DNA of 37,283 bases, from the NCBI RefSeq assembly GCF_004571075.1, contig NZ_SPQP01000037.1, positions 1 through 37,283 of the forward strand, given 5' to 3'. Below, one piece after another: positions 18,031 to 26,847 of this stretch. A model generated the notes under the pieces. That model saw only the letters and a program-made list of their open reading frames with translations. It did no database searches and was not told the origin of the DNA. How positions within the stretch are numbered: the stretch's first letter is position 1; every line of letters begins with the position of its first letter. Position numbers and translations under genes: made by a program. The DNA comes from Blastococcus sp. TF02A-35. Its GTDB lineage: Bacteria > Actinomycetota > Actinomycetes > Mycobacteriales > Geodermatophilaceae.

Positions 18031-18053
18031 GCAAGATAGCGGAACTACCTTGC
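18031..18053. promoter_or_regulatory. Candidate PadR operator overlapping its own -10 element
   Basis: GCAAGATAG at 18031-18039 and CTACCTTGC at 18045-18053 form an inverted repeat with one mismatch and a 5-nt centre. On the minus strand the padR -10 (TATCTT, 18038-18033) lies inside the repeat, so a bound dimer would block the promoter. Shape and spacing resemble known PadR boxes, but the match is by eye. Confidence 0.55.
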
Positions 18054-18095
18054 CGTGCCTAGTACCGACGTCGCGGCACCCGCCTCGGCCCCCGA

Positions 18096-18101
18096 TACGT
18101 T
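18096..18101 (+). promoter_or_regulatory. -10 element (TACGTT) of the metallophosphoesterase gene
   Basis: TACGTT ends 6 nt before the GTG at 18108, placing the transcription start on or next to the start codon (leaderless). Confidence 0.5.
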
Positions 18102-18107
18102 CTGGCG

Positions 18108-18857
18108 GTGCGCATCGCGGCGATCTCCGACGTCCACGGCAACCTGCCGGCACTGGACGCCGTCCTCGCCGACCTCGCGACGCAGCACGTCGACCTGGTC
18201 GTGAACCTGGGCGACCTGCTCTCCGGCGCGGTCCGGCCCCAGGAGACAGCGGACCGGCTGGTGGAGCTGGACGCCCTCACCGTCGCCGGCAACCACGAGC
18301 GCCAGCTGCTGACCTGGCTGCGGGAGCGCATGGGCGCCTCCGACCGGCTGGCCCACGACACGATCACCGACCGGCACCGGGCGTGGATGGCCCGGCTCCC
18401 GCTCACCCTCGAGCCCGCCGACGGCGTGCTGGCCTTCCACGGCTCCCCCACCGACGACCTCGTGTACCTGCTGGAGACCGTCGACCCCGGCGGCGCCCGG
18501 CCGGCGACGGAGGCCGAGGTGCTCGACCGGCTCGGCGCGGCCGCGGCCGTCCCGCTGCTGCTGTGCGGCCACACCCACCTGCAGCGCGCGATGCGCCTGC
18601 CCACCGGCGCGCTGGTGCTCAACCCGGGGAGCGTCGGCTGGCCGGCGTACTCCGACGACTCCCCGCACCCGCACGTGATGGAGGCCGGCAGCCCGCACGC
18701 CAGGTACGCGGTCGCCGACGACGCCGGCGGCTCGTGGAGCCACGAGTTCCGCTCGGTCAGGTACGACTGGGAGGCGGCGGCCGCGACCGCCGACGGCAAC
18801 GGGCGGCCCGACGTCGCGCACGCCTTGCGCACCGGCCGTGTCGGAGGCGCTCACTAG
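18108..18857 (+). CDS. Metallophosphoesterase (YfcE/calcineurin-like)
   Basis: A 249-residue cytoplasmic enzyme of the calcineurin-like phosphoesterase superfamily. The metal-binding blocks are in order: DVHGN at 8-12, NLGDLLSG near 33-40, GNHE at about 62-65, FHGSP near 108 and GHTH near 147. This arrangement matches the YfcE/MJ0936 group of two-metal phosphodiesterases. The GTG start is preceded by a -10 element at leaderless distance. The last 30 residues are extra and low in complexity. The natural substrate is not predictable; cyclic nucleotides or phosphodiesters are usual in vitro. Its end overlaps no conserved part of the following small gene. Confidence 0.9.
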   Translation: MRIAAISDVHGNLPALDAVLADLATQHVDLVVNLGDLLSGAVRPQETADRLVELDALTVAGNHERQLLTWLRERMGASDRLAHDTITDRHRAWMARLPLTLEPADGVLAFHGSPTDDLVYLLETVDPGGARPATEAEVLDRLGAAAAVPLLLCGHTHLQRAMRLPTGALVLNPGSVGWPAYSDDSPHPHVMEAGSPHARYAVADDAGGSWSHEFRSVRYDWEAAAATADGNGRPDVAHALRTGRVGGAH

Positions 18858-18860
18858 CCT
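18855..18860 (+). promoter_or_regulatory. -10 element (TAGCCT) for the small hypothetical gene at 18868
   Basis: TAGCCT lies 7 nt before the GTG at 18868 and straddles the upstream stop codon. The spacing supports a leaderless start at 18868 instead of the GTG at 18838. Confidence 0.45.
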
Positions 18861-18867
18861 CGGGCCC

Positions 18868-19284
18868 GTGGGCCTGTTCCGGAAGTTCTCCTACAGCGAC
18901 GGTCGGTGGAGCACCGGCGGGCCGACGGCGGTGCCCTTCCTGCTGCTCGACGTGCACGACAGCGGGTTCGCCACCGTCGACTACCGGATGGCCGACGCCT
19001 CCGGCGGGCGGTTCTTCCTGCGCTACGAACCGCGCTTCTACTTCGACGACCCGGACGCGGCGGACCCGGTGGACGCGCCCGCGGAGGCCGAGGGCTTCAC
19101 CCGCTGGGCGCGGGAGGCCACGGGCGCCGAGCTGGACCCGGACGACGTCCTGCGGCTCATGGCCTCCCCCACCGGCGCGCCGCCGCAGGACGAGGTCGTG
19201 GAGCTCACGGTCGAGCGGATGAACGAGCTCGCCGGGCTGCCGCCGCTGGAGTGGCCGACCGACCCGCACGCCTACGCCGGCTGA
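18868..19284 (+). CDS. Hypothetical 138-residue acidic protein
   Basis: I do not recognise this family. The protein starts MGLFRKFSYSDGRWSTGG, then a beta-rich stretch (FLLLDVHDSGFATVDYRM, GGRFFLRYEPRFYF) and an acidic helical second half rich in Asp, Glu and Pro. There is no signal peptide or membrane helix, so it should be cytoplasmic. Codon use is like its neighbours, with strong third-position GC, which supports a real gene. It begins 10 bp after the metallophosphoesterase stop and is followed 32 bp later by a quinone reductase gene. A longer start (GTG at 18838, adding 10 residues) would overlap the upstream gene. Confidence 0.7.
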   Translation: MGLFRKFSYSDGRWSTGGPTAVPFLLLDVHDSGFATVDYRMADASGGRFFLRYEPRFYFDDPDAADPVDAPAEAEGFTRWAREATGAELDPDDVLRLMASPTGAPPQDEVVELTVERMNELAGLPPLEWPTDPHAYAG

Positions 19285-19316
19285 GTGAGCCGCCCCGTGC
19301 CGGGTAGGGGGCAGCC

Positions 19317-20330
19317 GTGCGAGCGATCTCCTACAGCCGTCCCGGTGGTCCCGACGTCCTCGAGCTGGTGGAGCGGGCGGTGCCCGAGCCCGGCCCCGGC
19401 GAGGTGCGGGTCCGCGTCGCCTTCTCGGGGGTGAACCCGACCGACTGGAAGTCCCGGACCACCGCGCAGCCGGGGCCCGAGGGGCAGGTGCCGAACCAGG
19501 ACGGGTCGGGCACCGTGGAGGCCGTCGGCCAGGGCGTCGACCCCGCGATGGTCGGCCAGCGGGTGTGGATCTGGGAGGCCGCCTGGCAGCGGCCCTGGGG
19601 CACCGCCGCCGAGCACACCGTCGTCCCGGCACGGCACGTCGTCCTGCTCGGGGAGGACCCCTCGTTCGAGCTCGGCGCGGCGCTGGGCATCCCGTTCCTC
19701 ACCGCGCACCGCTGCCTGACCGTCGCCGAGTCCCTGCCGGACCGGCTGGGGCCGGGCGCGCTGACCGGGCACACGGTCCTGGTGCAGGGCGGTGCCGGCG
19801 CCGTGGGCAACGCGGCCATCCAGCTCGCGCGCTGGTCCGACGCGACCGTGATCGCCACCGTCAGCAGCCCCCGCAAGGCGCAGCTGGCCGCGGCCGCCGG
19901 GGCCGACCACGTCGTCAACTACCGGGACGAGGACGTCGTCGCCGAGGTCCGCAAGATCGCGCCGAAGGGCGTGGACGCGATCGTCGAGGTGTCCGCCGCG
20001 GTGAACGCCGCCGTGGATGCCCAGGTGATCGGGATGCACGGCGCCGTCGCCATGTACGCCGACGACGGCGGCGCCGAGGTGACCGTGCCGGTGCGCGCGC
20101 AGATGGGGCCCAACGCCCGCTGGCAGTTCGTGCTCGTCTACACCGAGCCGGAGCGGTCGAAGGTGCTCGGCATCGAGGACGTCGCCACCGCGGTCGCCGA
20201 CGGCGCGGTCCGGGTCGGCCAGGACGCCGGCCTGCCGCTGCACTTCTACCCCCTGGCGGAGACGGCGAAGGCGCACCAGGCGGTGCAGGACGGCGCCGTC
20301 GGCAAGGTGCTCATCGACGTCACCGCCTGA
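19317..20330 (+). CDS. NADPH:quinone reductase-like medium-chain dehydrogenase
   Basis: A 337-residue medium-chain dehydrogenase/reductase of the zeta-crystallin (quinone oxidoreductase) type. The N-terminal GroES-like domain runs RAISYSRPGGPDVLEL, PGEVRVRVAFSGVNPTDWK and PNQDGSGTVEAVG; the Rossmann domain has VLVQGGAGAVGNAAIQLAR, with AGAVG as the nucleotide motif, and GADHVVNYRDED. No catalytic zinc cysteine set is present, as expected for quinone reductases. The GTG at 19317 is preceded by TAGGGG six nt upstream, so a leaderless start is possible. Typical substrates are quinones or enones, with NADPH as donor; the actual substrate is unknown. Confidence 0.9.
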   Translation: MRAISYSRPGGPDVLELVERAVPEPGPGEVRVRVAFSGVNPTDWKSRTTAQPGPEGQVPNQDGSGTVEAVGQGVDPAMVGQRVWIWEAAWQRPWGTAAEHTVVPARHVVLLGEDPSFELGAALGIPFLTAHRCLTVAESLPDRLGPGALTGHTVLVQGGAGAVGNAAIQLARWSDATVIATVSSPRKAQLAAAAGADHVVNYRDEDVVAEVRKIAPKGVDAIVEVSAAVNAAVDAQVIGMHGAVAMYADDGGAEVTVPVRAQMGPNARWQFVLVYTEPERSKVLGIEDVATAVADGAVRVGQDAGLPLHFYPLAETAKAHQAVQDGAVGKVLIDVTA

Positions 20331-20345
20331 CCTCCGGCGGGCACG

Positions 20346-20369
20346 GTCGGTCGCGGCGCACGGACCGAC
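20346..20369 (+). terminator. Weak hairpin after the quinone reductase gene
   Basis: GTCGGTC at 20346-20352 pairs with GACCGAC at 20363-20369 across a 10-nt loop, 16 bp past the stop codon. No T-run follows. Confidence 0.35.
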
Positions 20370-20469
20370 GGGTCCTGCCGTCCGCGCCCGCGACCGCGTC
20401 GACCCCTTCCCGGAGCGCTGAGCCGGACAGTCGCGGTGTCGTCCGGATGCCGACCTCGGGGAGCGTGCC

Positions 20470-20607
20470 GTGCCGGAGAGCGTCGCTGCAGCCTTCGCCG
20501 TCGGCGGCGTGCTCGGGGGCTGGCTCGGCTACCGGGTCGGCAACTGGCGGGCCGCCGCACGAGCAGCCCGGGCCACCTACCGCACCCAGCGCGGCCTCGG
20601 ACGCTGA
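20470..20607 (+). CDS. Possible 45-residue small membrane protein
   Basis: In the 497-bp space between the quinone reductase and the second ECF sigma gene there is a short frame from GTG 20470 to TGA 20607. It has a ribosome site (CGGGGAG, about 20457-20463) about 6 nt upstream. Residues 5-24 (VAAAFAVGGVLGGWLGYRVG) are hydrophobic and Gly-rich, like a single membrane helix, and the rest is basic (NWRAAARAARATYRTQRG), giving an N-out or N-in topology with a positive tail. No family is recognised. It could be a chance frame in high-GC DNA. The remainder of the gap, 20608-20827, shows nothing I can identify except the sigma gene's ribosome site. Confidence 0.45.
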   Translation: MPESVAAAFAVGGVLGGWLGYRVGNWRAAARAARATYRTQRGLGR

Positions 20608-20827
20608 GAGACGTGGCGGTTTCGCTGCGGGCGCCCGGATGCCACGATCCGGTCGGACTGCGGTGGTCCGCCCACTGCTCACATCCCATGACCTGGTGCT
20701 GCACTCCGTGATCTGACGGCACGACGCCGCTGCAGTCGCTGCTGTCCCGTGTCAACCCACCGCCGTGCGCGAGCGTTCTACAGGTAGGACCGCGGCAGGC
20801 GCGGTCGGAGGCGACCGGAAGGTGCGC

Positions 20828-21340
20828 ATGCACGACAGCGGGATCGAGGTCGCCGAGCCGGACGTGGCGCAGCTGTACGCCGAGGAGCGCAGCGCGCTGC
20901 TGCGGCTGGGCTTCCTGCTCACCGGTGACCGCGGGCTGGCCGAGGACCTCGTCCAGGACGCGTTCCTGTCCCTGCACCGACGGTGGGCCGACCTGCCCGA
21001 CCGGTCACGCATGCCCGCCTACCTGCGCACCGCCGTGGTCAACGGCGCCCGGTCGGCCCACCGCCGGAGACTGCGCCGTCGTCCGGTCCCGCTGGAGCCC
21101 GAAGGAGGCGGCTCTACCGATGACGGCGTCCTGCTTGCCGAGGAGCACCGCACCGTGCTCGCGGCGGTGCGGCGGCTGCCCCGCCGTCAGCAGGAGGTGA
21201 TCGTGCTCCGGTACTGGGCGGGCCTGAGCGAGGCCGAGATCGCCGAGTCGCTCGGGGTGTCCCGCGGCACCGTCAAGACCTGCGCATCCCGCGCTCTCGC
21301 CACCCTCACGCACCACCTGGGAGACCCAGATGTCCGCTGA
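20828..21340 (+). CDS. SigE-type ECF RNA polymerase sigma factor
   Basis: A 170-residue sigma factor of the actinobacterial SigE-like subfamily. Region 2 reads LYAEERSALLRLGFLLTGD, LAEDLVQDAFLSLHRRWADL, and the linker contains MPAYLRTAVVNGARS. Region 4 has RLPRRQQEVIVLRYWAGL, SEAEIAESLGVSRGTVKTCASRAL. The ATG at 20828 has a ribosome site, GGAAGG at 20817-20822, five nt upstream. The frame is open 21 codons further up without conserved sequence. The stop overlaps the next gene by 11 bp, so the two are coupled. The following membrane protein takes the place usually held by an anti-sigma factor. The signal is unknown. Confidence 0.9.
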   Translation: MHDSGIEVAEPDVAQLYAEERSALLRLGFLLTGDRGLAEDLVQDAFLSLHRRWADLPDRSRMPAYLRTAVVNGARSAHRRRLRRRPVPLEPEGGGSTDDGVLLAEEHRTVLAAVRRLPRRQQEVIVLRYWAGLSEAEIAESLGVSRGTVKTCASRALATLTHHLGDPDVR

Positions 21341-21860
21341 CCTGGAGCGCCGCCTGGAGAGCGCCCTCTCCGCCTACGCCGACCTGGCCGACGACAGCGC
21401 GCGGCCGCTGGTCACCTCCGCCCCGAGCCCCGGCCGGTGGGTCCGGTGGCGTGCGCCCCTGGCGGTCGCGGCCGCCACCGTCGCCACGGTCACGCTGGCC
21501 GTGGGCTTCGGCCCGGGGCACGGCACGAGGAACGGCTCCCCGGCCGCGCCGCCGACGTCCCCGACACCCGTCGCACCGGAGGTGTCGCCCTCGCCCGAGG
21601 CACCGGCGATCTCCCCGATGCCCTACCGGCTGTACACGCACTGCGGCATCGACGACGCCAACATCGGGGGCGTCTGGTTCGAGGCCGAGAGGCCGCACGT
21701 GACGGAGTACGGCCCGCCCGACGGCTGGGGCGACCCCTATCAGGACGGCACCATGACCCTGGTCAGCCCGACGGAGGCGGTGTTCCGCGACGACGCGGGC
21801 CACGAGGTCAGGTTCCGGGTCCGCCCCGGTGCGACGGAGCCGAAGATCCTCTGCGACTGA
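21330..21860 (+). CDS. Membrane-anchored protein encoded with the SigE-type sigma factor
   Basis: A 176-residue protein with a 40-residue cytoplasmic start (MSADLERRLESALSAYADLA), one transmembrane helix at about 44-62 (PLAVAAATVATVTLAVGFG), a Pro/Thr/Ser-rich linker at 68-96, and an outer domain of about 80 residues with a conserved-looking YTHCGIDDANIGG and a C-terminal cysteine pair candidate (C in YTHCG and in KILCD). No zinc-finger anti-sigma motif is visible. SigE-type sigmas often have such a partner, so a regulatory or sensing role is likely but not proven. It overlaps the sigma gene by 11 bp. A long hairpin follows its stop. Confidence 0.75.
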   Translation: MSADLERRLESALSAYADLADDSARPLVTSAPSPGRWVRWRAPLAVAAATVATVTLAVGFGPGHGTRNGSPAAPPTSPTPVAPEVSPSPEAPAISPMPYRLYTHCGIDDANIGGVWFEAERPHVTEYGPPDGWGDPYQDGTMTLVSPTEAVFRDDAGHEVRFRVRPGATEPKILCD

Positions 21861-21870
21861 GGATGAGCGC

Positions 21871-21927
21871 CGAATGTGCACTTATCGACCTCTCAGGCGC
21901 GCTGAGACGTCGATAAGCGCACACTCG
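21871..21927. repeat. REP-like long hairpin between convergent genes
   Basis: A stem of 26-nt arms (21871-21896 and 21902-21927) with 23 matching pairs and a 5-nt loop (GCGCG). The core is TGTGCACTTATCGAC on the left and GTCGATAAGCGCACA on the right. The AT-containing GCACTTATCGAC core differs in base use from the surroundings. It sits between the stops of the sigma partner gene and the acyl-CoA dehydrogenase gene, so it may also act as a two-way terminator. Size and shape fit a REP/BIME-type dispersed palindrome. Confidence 0.75.
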
Positions 21928-21941
21928 CGAAACCGGACGGG

Positions 21942-23096
21942 TCAGCCGACGCCGAGGTCGCGGGCGATGAGCATCCGCTGCACCTCCGACGTCCCCTCGC
22001 CGATCTCCAGGATCTTCGCGTCGCGGTAGAAGCGGCCGACCGGGAACTCGTTCATGAACCCGTACCCGCCGTGCACCTGGGTGGCGTAGCGGGCGTTGTC
22101 CATCGCGACCTCGGAGCTGTACAGCTTGGCGATCGAGGCCTCGCGCTTGAACGGCTCCCCGCGCAGCATCTTCTCCGCGGCCCGGTAGTAGGCCAGCCGC
22201 GCGGTCGAGGCGCGCACCTCCATGTCGGCGATCATGAACTGCACCGCCTGGTTGCGGCCGATCGGCTGCCCGAACGCCTCGCGCTGCGCCGCGTACTTCA
22301 CCGACTCGTCCACGCACCCCTGCGCCAGCCCGACCGAGAGCGCCGAGATCGCGATCCGGCCCTCGTCGAGGATCGAGAGGAACTGCGCGTAGCCGCGGCC
22401 ACGGGCACCGACGAGGTTCTCCTCCGGCACGCGGCAGTCGTCGAAGGACAGCTCGCGGGTGTCCGAGGCGTTCCAGCCAACCTTGGAGTACCGCTGGCCC
22501 ACGGTGAAGCCAGGGGTCCCCGACGGCACGATGATCGCCGAGATCTCCTTGCCGCCGTCGGGCCGCGTGCCGGTGACCGCGGTGACCGTGACCAGGCCGG
22601 TGAGGTCGGTCCCGCTGTTGGTGATGAACGCCTTCGAGCCGTTGATGACCCAGTGGCCGTCCTCCAGCCGCGCGGTGGTGCGGGTCGCCCCGGCGTCGGA
22701 GCCGCCACCGGGCTCGGTCAGGCCGAAGGCGCCGAGGACCTCGCCGGTGCACAGCCGGGGCAGCCACTCCTGCTTCTGCTCCTCGCTGCCGAACCGGTAG
22801 ATCGGCATGGCGCCCAGCGAGACGCCGGCCTCGACCGTGATCGCCATCGAGGAGTCGACCCGCGCCAGCTCCTCGAGCACCACGCACAGGTCGAAGTAGG
22901 TCCCGCCGCCACCGCCGTACTCCTCGGGGAACGGCAGGCCGAACAGCCCGAGCTCGCCCATCTGGCGCACGATCTGCGTCGGGAACTCGTCCCGCTCGTA
23001 GAACTCGCCGATCTGCGGGGCGATGACCTCGCGGGCGAACTCCTGGACGGTCCTCCGCAGCGCCTCGGTCTCGTCGCTGAGCCGGTAGTCGAGCAT
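21942..23096 (-). CDS. Acyl-CoA dehydrogenase (branched-chain type)
   Basis: A 384-residue FAD enzyme of beta-oxidation. N-terminal helices (ETEALRRTVQEFAREVIAP), the FAD-binding block AFGLTEPGGGSDAGATRTTA, WVINGSKAFITNSG, and the C-terminal YGFMNEFPVGRFYRDAKI and IGEGTSEVQR are seen. The Glu in GEGTSE is at the catalytic-base position of short/medium-chain enzymes; true isovaleryl-CoA dehydrogenases have a non-acidic residue there and use another Glu. Its start ATG shares one base with the stop of the biotin carboxylase gene, so it belongs to the carboxylase operon. In mycobacteria the corresponding gene is fadE19 beside accA1/accD1, a leucine or isoleucine breakdown locus, so a branched short-chain acyl-CoA is the likely substrate. 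Confidence 0.92.
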   Translation of the reverse strand: MLDYRLSDETEALRRTVQEFAREVIAPQIGEFYERDEFPTQIVRQMGELGLFGLPFPEEYGGGGGTYFDLCVVLEELARVDSSMAITVEAGVSLGAMPIYRFGSEEQKQEWLPRLCTGEVLGAFGLTEPGGGSDAGATRTTARLEDGHWVINGSKAFITNSGTDLTGLVTVTAVTGTRPDGGKEISAIIVPSGTPGFTVGQRYSKVGWNASDTRELSFDDCRVPEENLVGARGRGYAQFLSILDEGRIAISALSVGLAQGCVDESVKYAAQREAFGQPIGRNQAVQFMIADMEVRASTARLAYYRAAEKMLRGEPFKREASIAKLYSSEVAMDNARYATQVHGGYGFMNEFPVGRFYRDAKILEIGEGTSEVQRMLIARDLGVG

Positions 23097-25102
23097 CAGT
23101 TCTCCTCCTCGGGAGCGTCCGCCGCCGGGGTCACCACGGCCAGCCGCTCGTCCAGCGCGACCGTCCGGCCGGCTGTCGCTCCGAGCTCGGTCACGGTCCC
23201 CGCGATCGGGGCCGTGAGCACGTGCTCCATCTTCATCGCCTCGACCACGAGCAGCGGGGTCCCCGCCGCCACCTCGTCGCCGACCGACGCCCGCACCACC
23301 GTCACCGTGCCCGGCATCGGCGAGGTGACGACGCCGTCGCCCGCGGCCGCGCCGGCCGCCGACGACAGGCGCTCCTGCTCGCGCACCGCGGTCACCCGCC
23401 CGTCGGCCGCCAGCCACACCGTCCCGCCGTCGTGCGCCACCACGTAGGACGTCGTCAGCCCGTCGACGGTGGCGGTGAGGCGGTCGCCGTGGCGGACGGC
23501 ACGGGCCGGCACGGGCGGGGCGTCGCCCACGGCCACCTCGGCGGCACCGGACCGGCCACGCAAACGGACGGTCACCGCCTCTCCCCCGGCCTGGAACCGG
23601 CGCACGGTCCACGCCGGCTCGCCCAGCCGCCAGCCGTCGGGCACGTCCCAGGGGTCCACCACCGGGCCGGCCGGCTCGGCCGCCACCAGCAGCGCCAGCG
23701 CGGCGGCCGCGAGCACGTGCTCCGACGGCGGCTCCACCGTCGTCAGCTCCTCGCCGCGCCGCTCGATCAGCCCGGTGTCCAGCCTCCCGGCGACGACGTC
23801 GTCGTCGGTGAGCAGCGCCCGCAGGAACGCGGCGTTCGTCGTCACCCCGAGGACGGCGGTCTGCCCGAGGGCACCGACCAGACGGGCGCGGGCGGTCTCC
23901 CGGTCCGGCCCCCAGGTGACGACCTTGGCCAGCATCGGGTCGTAGTCGGTGCCGACGACCGAGCCGACCGCCAGCGAGCTGTCCACGCGGACCCCGGGCC
24001 CCGCGGGCTCGGCCAGCCCGAGCACCGTGCCGGCCTGCGGCAGGAAGCCCCGCGCCGGGTCCTCCGCGTAGAGCCGCGCCTCGATGGCGTGCCCGTCCAG
24101 GGCGACGTCGCTCTGCCCGATCGGCAGCCGCTCGCCGGCCGCGACGCGGACCTGCTGCTCCACCAGGTCCAGGCCGGTGATGCACTCGGTGACCGGGTGC
24201 TCGACCTGCAGCCGGGTGTTCATCTCCAGGAAGAAGAAGTCGCGCGGGCGGTCCGCGTCCACGATGAACTCCACCGTGCCGGCGCCGGTGTACCCCACGG
24301 CCTTCGCCGCCTCGACCGCCGCGCGACCCATCGAGGCGCGCATCGCGGTGTCCAGCAGCGGCGACGGCGCCTCCTCGATCACCTTCTGGTGTCGGCGCTG
24401 GAGCGAGCACTCGCGCTCGCCCAGGTGGATGACGTTGCCGTGCGCGTCGCCGAGCACCTGCACCTCGATGTGCCGGGAGTTGCCCACGTACCGCTCGACC
24501 AGCAGCGTGTCGTCGCCGAAGGAGCCGGTCGCCTCCCGGCGGGCACCGGCGATGGCGTCGGGCAGCTCGTCGGCCGACCGGACGACGCGCATGCCCTTGC
24601 CGCCGCCACCGGCGCTGGGCTTGAGCAGGACGGGGAACCCGACCTCGACCGCGGCGGCGGCCACCTCGTCGTCGCTCATGCCCGGCTCGGTGCGCCCGGG
24701 GACGACGGGGACGCCGGCGGCCATCACGGTCTGCTTGGCGCGGATCTTGTCGGCCATCGCCTCGATCGCGGCGACCGGCGGGCCGATGAAGACGACGCCG
24801 GCCGCCTCGCACGCCCGGGCGAAGTCGACGTTCTCCGAGAGGAAGCCGTAGCCGGGGTGGACCGCCTGAGCGCCGGTCGCGGCCGCCGCCGCCAGCACCC
24901 GCTCGGTCGACAGGTAGCTCTGCGCCGCGGGGGCGGGGCCGATGCGCACGGCGACGTCGGCGAGCCGGGTGTGCAGCGCGCCTGCGTCGGCGTCGCTGTG
25001 CACGGCGACCGAGCGGATGCCCATCGCGCGCAGCGTGCGGATCACCCGCACGGCGATCTCGCCGCGGTTGGCGACCAGGACCGTCTCGAACACCGCCGTC
25101 AC
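23096..25102 (-). CDS. accA1: Acyl-CoA carboxylase alpha subunit (biotin carboxylase and carrier)
   Basis: A 668-residue biotin-dependent enzyme half. Residues about 5-450 are biotin carboxylase: [28 protein letters not shown], the ATP-grasp Gly loop [29 protein letters not shown] and [14 protein letters not shown]. The last 70 residues are the biotinyl domain with the VEAMKMEH lysine site. A middle linker of 130 residues joins them, as in methylcrotonyl/propionyl-CoA carboxylase alpha chains. The start is one of several clustered GTGs (25105, 25102, 25093); 25102 gives [15 protein letters not shown]. It lies 44 bp after the carboxyltransferase gene and is coupled to the dehydrogenase downstream. 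The gene name follows mycobacterial synteny and is inferred. Confidence 0.93.
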   Translation of the reverse strand: MTAVFETVLVANRGEIAVRVIRTLRAMGIRSVAVHSDADAGALHTRLADVAVRIGPAPAAQSYLSTERVLAAAAATGAQAVHPGYGFLSENVDFARACEAAGVVFIGPPVAAIEAMADKIRAKQTVMAAGVPVVPGRTEPGMSDDEVAAAAVEVGFPVLLKPSAGGGGKGMRVVRSADELPDAIAGARREATGSFGDDTLLVERYVGNSRHIEVQVLGDAHGNVIHLGERECSLQRRHQKVIEEAPSPLLDTAMRASMGRAAVEAAKAVGYTGAGTVEFIVDADRPRDFFFLEMNTRLQVEHPVTECITGLDLVEQQVRVAAGERLPIGQSDVALDGHAIEARLYAEDPARGFLPQAGTVLGLAEPAGPGVRVDSSLAVGSVVGTDYDPMLAKVVTWGPDRETARARLVGALGQTAVLGVTTNAAFLRALLTDDDVVAGRLDTGLIERRGEELTTVEPPSEHVLAAAALALLVAAEPAGPVVDPWDVPDGWRLGEPAWTVRRFQAGGEAVTVRLRGRSGAAEVAVGDAPPVPARAVRHGDRLTATVDGLTTSYVVAHDGGTVWLAADGRVTAVREQERLSSAAGAAAGDGVVTSPMPGTVTVVRASVGDEVAAGTPLLVVEAMKMEHVLTAPIAGTVTELGATAGRTVALDERLAVVTPAADAPEEEN

Positions 25103-25119
25103 CACCCGGTCCGAACAGC

Positions 25120-25141
25120 GGCCGACATGGCCATCTCGGCC
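25120..25141. repeat. Copy A of the ATGGCCAT-centred palindrome
   Basis: A 22-bp near-perfect palindrome in the 44-bp gap between the two carboxylase genes: left half GGCCGACATGG, right half CCATCTCGGCC, with a single mismatched pair. It shares GGCCGAnATGGCCATnTCGGCC with a perfect 24-bp palindrome inside cobN at 34102-34125. Confidence 0.7.
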
Positions 25142-25146
25142 CTCCT

Positions 25147-26757
<1,611 letters not shown>

Positions 26758-26763
26758 GCGCAG

Positions 26764-26769
26764 AGGTTA
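26764..26769 (-). promoter_or_regulatory. -10 element (TAACCT) of the carboxylase operon
   Basis: Read on the minus strand, TAACCT ends 6 nt before the GTG at 26757, so transcription starts at or beside the start codon. It overlaps the first TetR site. Confidence 0.55.
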
Positions 26770-26781
26770 ACCGTCGTTCAC
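26766..26781. promoter_or_regulatory. Candidate TetR operator 1 (GTTAAC-N4-GTTCAC)
   Basis: GTTAAC at 26766-26771, 4 nt, GTTCAC at 26776-26781: an imperfect 16-bp inverted repeat. It overlaps the -10 of the carboxylase operon, so occupancy would block that promoter. A second copy with the same layout lies 44 bp away. Confidence 0.6.
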
Positions 26782-26809
26782 GTCCGAGGGCCACTCCCCA
26801 CATCGAGCG

Positions 26810-26825
26810 GTTAACACCGGTTCAC
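26810..26825. promoter_or_regulatory. Candidate TetR operator 2 (GTTAAC-N4-GTTCAC)
   Basis: GTTAAC at 26810-26815, 4 nt, GTTCAC at 26820-26825, matching operator 1 at every position of both half-sites. It covers the expected -35 region of the tetR gene, 10 bp before its TAGCAT -10, which suggests autoregulation. Confidence 0.6.
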
Positions 26826-26834
26826 GGACGGGGC

Positions 26835-26840
26835 TAGCAT
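26835..26840 (+). promoter_or_regulatory. -10 element (TAGCAT) of the tetR gene
   Basis: TAGCAT ends 7 nt before the ATG at 26848, giving a leaderless transcript. Confidence 0.55.
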
Positions 26841-26847
26841 CCGGCCC

